Source: Farysia itapuensis
Lineage: Eukaryota; Basidiomycota; Ustilaginomycetes; Ustilaginales; Ustilaginaceae
Direction of reading: 5' to 3'
Assembly (NCBI GenBank): GCA_023212645.1
Contig: JALBYC010000002.1
Span: 310,001 to 374,000, forward strand
DNA: 64,000 bases
Shown here piece by piece: positions 61,501 to 64,000 of the stretch. Under the pieces are notes generated by a model. That model did not search any database, was not told the DNA's origin, and saw nothing but the letters and a program-made list of their open reading frames with translations. Each line of letters starts with the position of its first letter. Positions within the stretch are counted from its first letter, which is position 1. The position numbers were made by a program, and so were the translations under genes.

Positions 61501-64000
61501 CAAACGGCTTGGGTGTAGCCAGAATTCCCGAAACCACTTCCTTGAGTTGCGATCGAACACGACTATCTGAATTGTCGACATTGCAAAGAGCGGCAGTCAT
61601 TGTCATGAGTAGGTCCTCCACGCCAGTGCTAGCGTCCGGCACCGGCAAGTCGACAGAGTGACCCATGCCGCCCTGTCTCGTGGAGCGAATCATGCCGATA
61701 GCGCGGAGTAGGCCTGCGATGACGTCGGCCTGGTCGGCAATGCTGGTGAGATCTGCAACCGAAGAGAGTGTCTCGGTCCAAATGACTGCTCTTGATTCGG
61801 TACTGGAACACAATGGTAGGTACAAGGAAAGAAACGAGGCGGCGGAGGAAGCTGAGATGCTTCGAGCCGCGGTGAGTCGTGGTATTGACTCGCAAGCGAA
61901 CTTGTCCACCTGCTGAAGACCCGTTCCACTGTTGTAATTTGGAGCGGACACAAGGGTTTGTAGGAGAAGTGACATGAGCTCTACAAGCAAGTCTGTCTTC
62001 AGCTTTTTTAAGGCTAGATCGTGAGCTGCGTCTCCTGCAATTTCTGCAACCGACTTTGTTGTCAGCGTCAGCGTGCGATGAAGAAAAGCAGTGATTGCAG
62101 CCTCGATTTGTCCATCCGACTGATGCTGGCTAGCAGCATCAGAGGACCGAAGTAGACCGGACAGCAGCGAAGCAGCTCTTTCAAGTGATGCTTGAGTTTT
62201 GCCTCGGCTGGAGGCCAAAGAATCCAGCTTCGAATTGGTATGGATACTGACAATCACTTCCGCTAAATCGCTCTCAATACCAGCCATCACAGGAGCTACC
62301 AAGTCTAGACTTGGCGCTACGCTCGCCAGCCGACGCAGCTGATTGCTGATCTCGAGTGCGACTCTAGCGCTCGACAAGAGCTTGATGCGCTGAGACTGAA
62401 TTCGTTCCTCGTCTTCCTCGTCGCTGGTAGCAGGTTCGGCTGTAGGTGTGGCAGTTCTGTTCAGGATTAACGCCCTCCAGATGATTGAGAAATGTGTGTT
62501 GGCTAGCCTTTGGGCATCTTTGTGTGTCTGGTCTGAGTTGCTAGAACGGTACATGCGGATTGTCAGGAAAGCCACCGTCTCGCTAAAAGATGTTAAAAAC
62601 GCCCGACATGCGACCGGATCGTTGTCTAGTACTCGGCTGTACAGCGCAGAGAACATTTGATCGAGCAGGTCCGATGTCGCAGCATAGTCGTCATAAGCGA
62701 GAATTTCTGGAGGAATGGTAGAGACAAAGACGACGACGGCGGGGTAACCCAGGTTTGGGCCTCCCCCACAGACCGACTGCAGCCATTGCAAGAAGGTCAC
62801 GTAAGATTGGGAGATGATTTTCGGTGATGCTGTTTCTGACCCTCGTTCAACTCCAGCAGCAGGATGTTCCTCGTCGGCAGTGTCTTCGTCTTCGTCGTCG
62901 TCAACATCGCCATCGTCGTCGTTGTCTTCCTCGCCTTCTTCCTCCTCGTCTGATGATTCCTCATCCTCCGATGCGTCTGCATGCTGAGGACGAGCTTTGG
63001 TCTCGCCAGCCAGCCACAAGCCGGGGTGGGCTTTAAGCAGAGGCAGCAAGGCATCCAACATGGACCTTTGCACGCCAAGATCTCGCTCCTGCCACGCTGA
63101 TGTCATCGCAACAACCCCAGCAACTCCCAGAACTTCTTCCAGAAGCGGCTGAACGTGACTGGTAACAGCTCGTAACAATGTCCACGCTCGTACTCGGACG
63201 TGAGGCGAGTCGAACCCGAAAGAGGTTGACGTCGAAGCGTTCTTCCTGTGTTTCCCGGATGACATCAGATCAGAAGGCGAAAGTGACGACCACAGAAGCC
63301 GCGATGAAAGAAGCTCGTGGAGAGCGTCCGCAGGTTTCGGTGTCGGGTGGTCGTTAATGATGGCTGTTAAGACTGACAAAGCTCCGGCGACTAGACGCTT
63401 GTCCAGTGCCGAGGTATCTTCTTCAACATTCGAGTCGTCTCGGTTCTTGGCATCCCTCTCGAGCGCAGCTATCGGTGTAGCGGCCCCCGAGCTTGACTGG
63501 GAGAACACTTGGTCGATGGGAGCATGCGCCGTTGTCATGGACAATGCGAACGAGGGTGATGGTGAGAGAAGAATTGTACGCAAATGAGTCAAGAGAGTGT
63601 CAAGATGGTCCAGCAAGGACAAATTCGCAACATTGCCCTCGCTGCCGTTTGAGTCAGGCGTCTTCCAAGAGAAAGTGTCGCTCCAAGCAGCTCTACCGAG
63701 ACGTTCGATGGTACGGTCCGTGTCAAAACACAGGATGGCCCATGGCGCCAGCATTGGCTCGACATACTGAGGAGACTCGAGCAGTTCGCTTCTGGTAGAG
63801 CTGCTACTCTCGTCCGTTAATGCTGAAGGCTTTTGCAATAACAGAGTTTGAATCTGCATGGTTAGCAATCGCAGCCGCCGTGTCGGTGATAGAGCCAGTC
63901 TTGGGAAGAGATGGACCCAGCACGGCAGCATGACAATAAGGGCTTCTTGCTTTTGCTGCTGATCTAGTTCAGAAGTGTCTGCGTCTTCGGAGGTGATTGG
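58592..64000 (-). CDS. LTN1: E3 ubiquitin ligase listerin (Ltn1/Rkr1), 5'-truncated by the window edge
   Basis: About 1802 codons are visible and the frame remains open to the right edge, so the N-terminus is missing. Listerin ubiquitinates nascent chains stuck on 60S subunits (ribosome quality control). The C-terminal RING-CH is clear: CAIC, CKTC, H-x2-C and CPLC as zinc ligands in the last 50 residues. The region before it has the conserved RWD-like segment WRSWLLAVQQLITGQNGLIFDALSLFKRN. The rest is HEAT-like helical repeats interrupted by an acidic stretch (DNA 62868-62985). The first residues seen, LIVMLPCWVHLFPRLALSPTRRLR, fit the N-terminal half. Confidence 0.93.
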   Translation of the reverse strand, partial: PITSEDADTSELDQQQKQEALIVMLPCWVHLFPRLALSPTRRLRLLTMQIQTLLLQKPSALTDESSSSTRSELLESPQYVEPMLAPWAILCFDTDRTIERLGRAAWSDTFSWKTPDSNGSEGNVANLSLLDHLDTLLTHLRTILLSPSPSFALSMTTAHAPIDQVFSQSSSGAATPIAALERDAKNRDDSNVEEDTSALDKRLVAGALSVLTAIINDHPTPKPADALHELLSSRLLWSSLSPSDLMSSGKHRKNASTSTSFGFDSPHVRVRAWTLLRAVTSHVQPLLEEVLGVAGVVAMTSAWQERDLGVQRSMLDALLPLLKAHPGLWLAGETKARPQHADASEDEESSDEEEEGEEDNDDDGDVDDDEDEDTADEEHPAAGVERGSETASPKIISQSYVTFLQWLQSVCGGGPNLGYPAVVVFVSTIPPEILAYDDYAATSDLLDQMFSALYSRVLDNDPVACRAFLTSFSETVAFLTIRMYRSSNSDQTHKDAQRLANTHFSIIWRALILNRTATPTAEPATSDEEDEERIQSQRIKLLSSARVALEISNQLRRLASVAPSLDLVAPVMAGIESDLAEVIVSIHTNSKLDSLASSRGKTQASLERAASLLSGLLRSSDAASQHQSDGQIEAAITAFLHRTLTLTTKSVAEIAGDAAHDLALKKLKTDLLVELMSLLLQTLVSAPNYNSGTGLQQVDKFACESIPRLTAARSISASSAASFLSLYLPLCSSTESRAVIWTETLSSVADLTSIADQADVIAGLLRAIGMIRSTRQGGMGHSVDLPVPDASTGVEDLLMTMTAALCNVDNSDSRVRSQLKEVVSGILATPKPFAEEQVRKSMLAMITSTIQQLRNVLLTNQQSSRGVNQHGTNAARVVPDLLDCLESWLKVQEQGIEALLASDRAVIAAVSDIAMLVPPVFNDIQHKASRIWTLLTVQGPPPTLEIVLQEALTSLQSHLLDMHVNVDVIVQAAQRVATQLSGTSALVVLPGPAELQDSLERTACRSSQPALLVFDPLVAQNSIIEDSAGLQLDAEGLGAFARVSLAITLIFEQDRAAARQNAALLSHLVLFSLLIEDDLLFSGSSKHSLNTSAAPEKHRDWLQRSIAVSTALLSSLCDSVTENWHNDMVMLLQRNQTADQTRDGLGHVLSLMWQTASKAPESSYSARVFHRLLSAAFNFGTIGEAGADRWLKLADSVQDKTPPLAQAVVFAAKSAAGSSPIYDRLRNASAAKLAGLGPSTPSKKVLQALQMLIALAPSQDSDLSLIPQQRAIFLLKDLQKWYSNDESEEEPDEEINTRLAELFVHLVPIVQDVQGSHIDFMFDLIETNLEFSSLHDASSLPQLFASLRLLETLRDYAVRNANLREYWKQRKLASLQLVRDLFLSLATSSSGKDQSFTEFGPRQACEELIVDLIRDVPSSSFDMVRTCAPLCNMLIESPSHDVQVISYRLLSISIRDHVKELVVEAAVNKDAVSTDDFQARMKLPEALIANVSDSLGSQLELLVEEEAARKTALGYFMSWIAIFDHFENASLAVKSAYVSDLEKRSLLPISLLPSVFALVGLADQDRRLFDPSRFAVDEVFLDHIDVASSLTVLQVIAAHVYLRALIHVPTMVRSWWVDIKDRQLSMQIASFTIRHCSPVIASRELSHLREPEALSRLQDEALTIKILSTNEVIATYVVDEHPMEIGVKIPSDFPLHGVEIRDIQRVGITEAKWRSWLLAVQQLITGQNGLIFDALSLFKRNAEVQFQGLEECAICYSIISPMDRSLPSKPCKTCKNKFHSGCLYKWISTSGSSTCPLCRSIL
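62862..62985 (-). repeat. Asp/Glu-rich low-complexity tract in listerin
   Basis: A run of CGT/CAT/CTT-like triplets encodes about 40 residues almost entirely Asp, Glu and Ser within the HEAT-repeat region. It is a trinucleotide-repeat-like insertion, likely a disordered loop and polymorphic. Confidence 0.7.

Noticed and set aside
1..64000. tRNA, rRNA, CRISPR, transposon or biosynthetic cluster
   Set aside because: No box-B-like GGTTCRANNCC, no regularly spaced repeats, no transposase or reverse transcriptase motifs and no PKS, NRPS or terpene enzymes were seen.

Overview
The window is nuclear DNA of a basidiomycete fungus, most likely a smut-type yeast of the Ustilaginomycotina. This is inferred from protein content and gene style; no rRNA or marker gene is present to prove it. 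Genes are densely packed, mostly intronless, and when introns occur they are mostly short (about 60-210 nt) with GT(A/G)xGT donors and CAG or TAG acceptors, often close to the start or stop codon. All recognisable genes encode conserved eukaryotic housekeeping or secreted proteins. I see no CRISPR, prokaryotic operon, transposon, tRNA, rRNA or biosynthetic cluster.

Layout. 1-50 holds the last codons of a gene ending in a farnesylation motif. 431-17181 is rich in mitochondrial functions: glyoxalase II, then a minus-strand run (AT-hook protein, ribosomal protein uS7/RPS5 with two introns, TBL1-like LisH-WD40 protein, pyruvate dehydrogenase E2, mitochondrial aspartate aminotransferase), a plus-strand SLS1-like mitochondrial protein, and the ATM1 iron-sulfur ABC transporter. 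17808-24005 holds a secreted alpha/beta hydrolase, a family X DNA polymerase with BRCT domain (one intron), the Golgi syntaxin SED5 (three introns) and a Tat-SF1/CUS2 splicing factor. 24303-35841 holds the SCH9 kinase, an RGG/polyQ protein, a short SGT1, the ALG8 glucosyltransferase and a Pumilio-family protein. 36063-50756 holds a START-like protein, a phosducin-like PLP2, a glutathione transferase-like protein, a secreted metallophosphoesterase, RCC1, a tiny CON-6 protein (two introns) and a GH38 alpha-mannosidase. 50835-64000 holds a secreted tannase/feruloyl esterase, SDE2, an Artemis-like nuclease and the 3' part of the listerin ubiquitin ligase, which runs off the right edge.

Organisation. 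Genes alternate strands. Seven convergent pairs end within 100 bp of each other and several divergent pairs share promoters of 150-310 bp, so overlapping 3' transcripts and shared promoters are expected. Functionally the genes are mostly independent. Loose links are mitochondrial metabolism at the left, secretory pathway and glycan processing (SED5, ALG8, AMS1), nutrient signalling (SCH9), and DNA end-processing (polymerase X and the Artemis-like protein).

I did not find a clearly new biological system. The best leads are: a family X polymerase carrying the Gly-Trp steric-gate pair of Pol mu/TdT; a tannase with a Kex2-type site next to a disordered insert; a tandemly repeated AT-hook array; a TPR-less SGT1; an inserted loop in ALG8; an unannotated START-like protein; and paired TCACGTGA sites upstream of RPS5.
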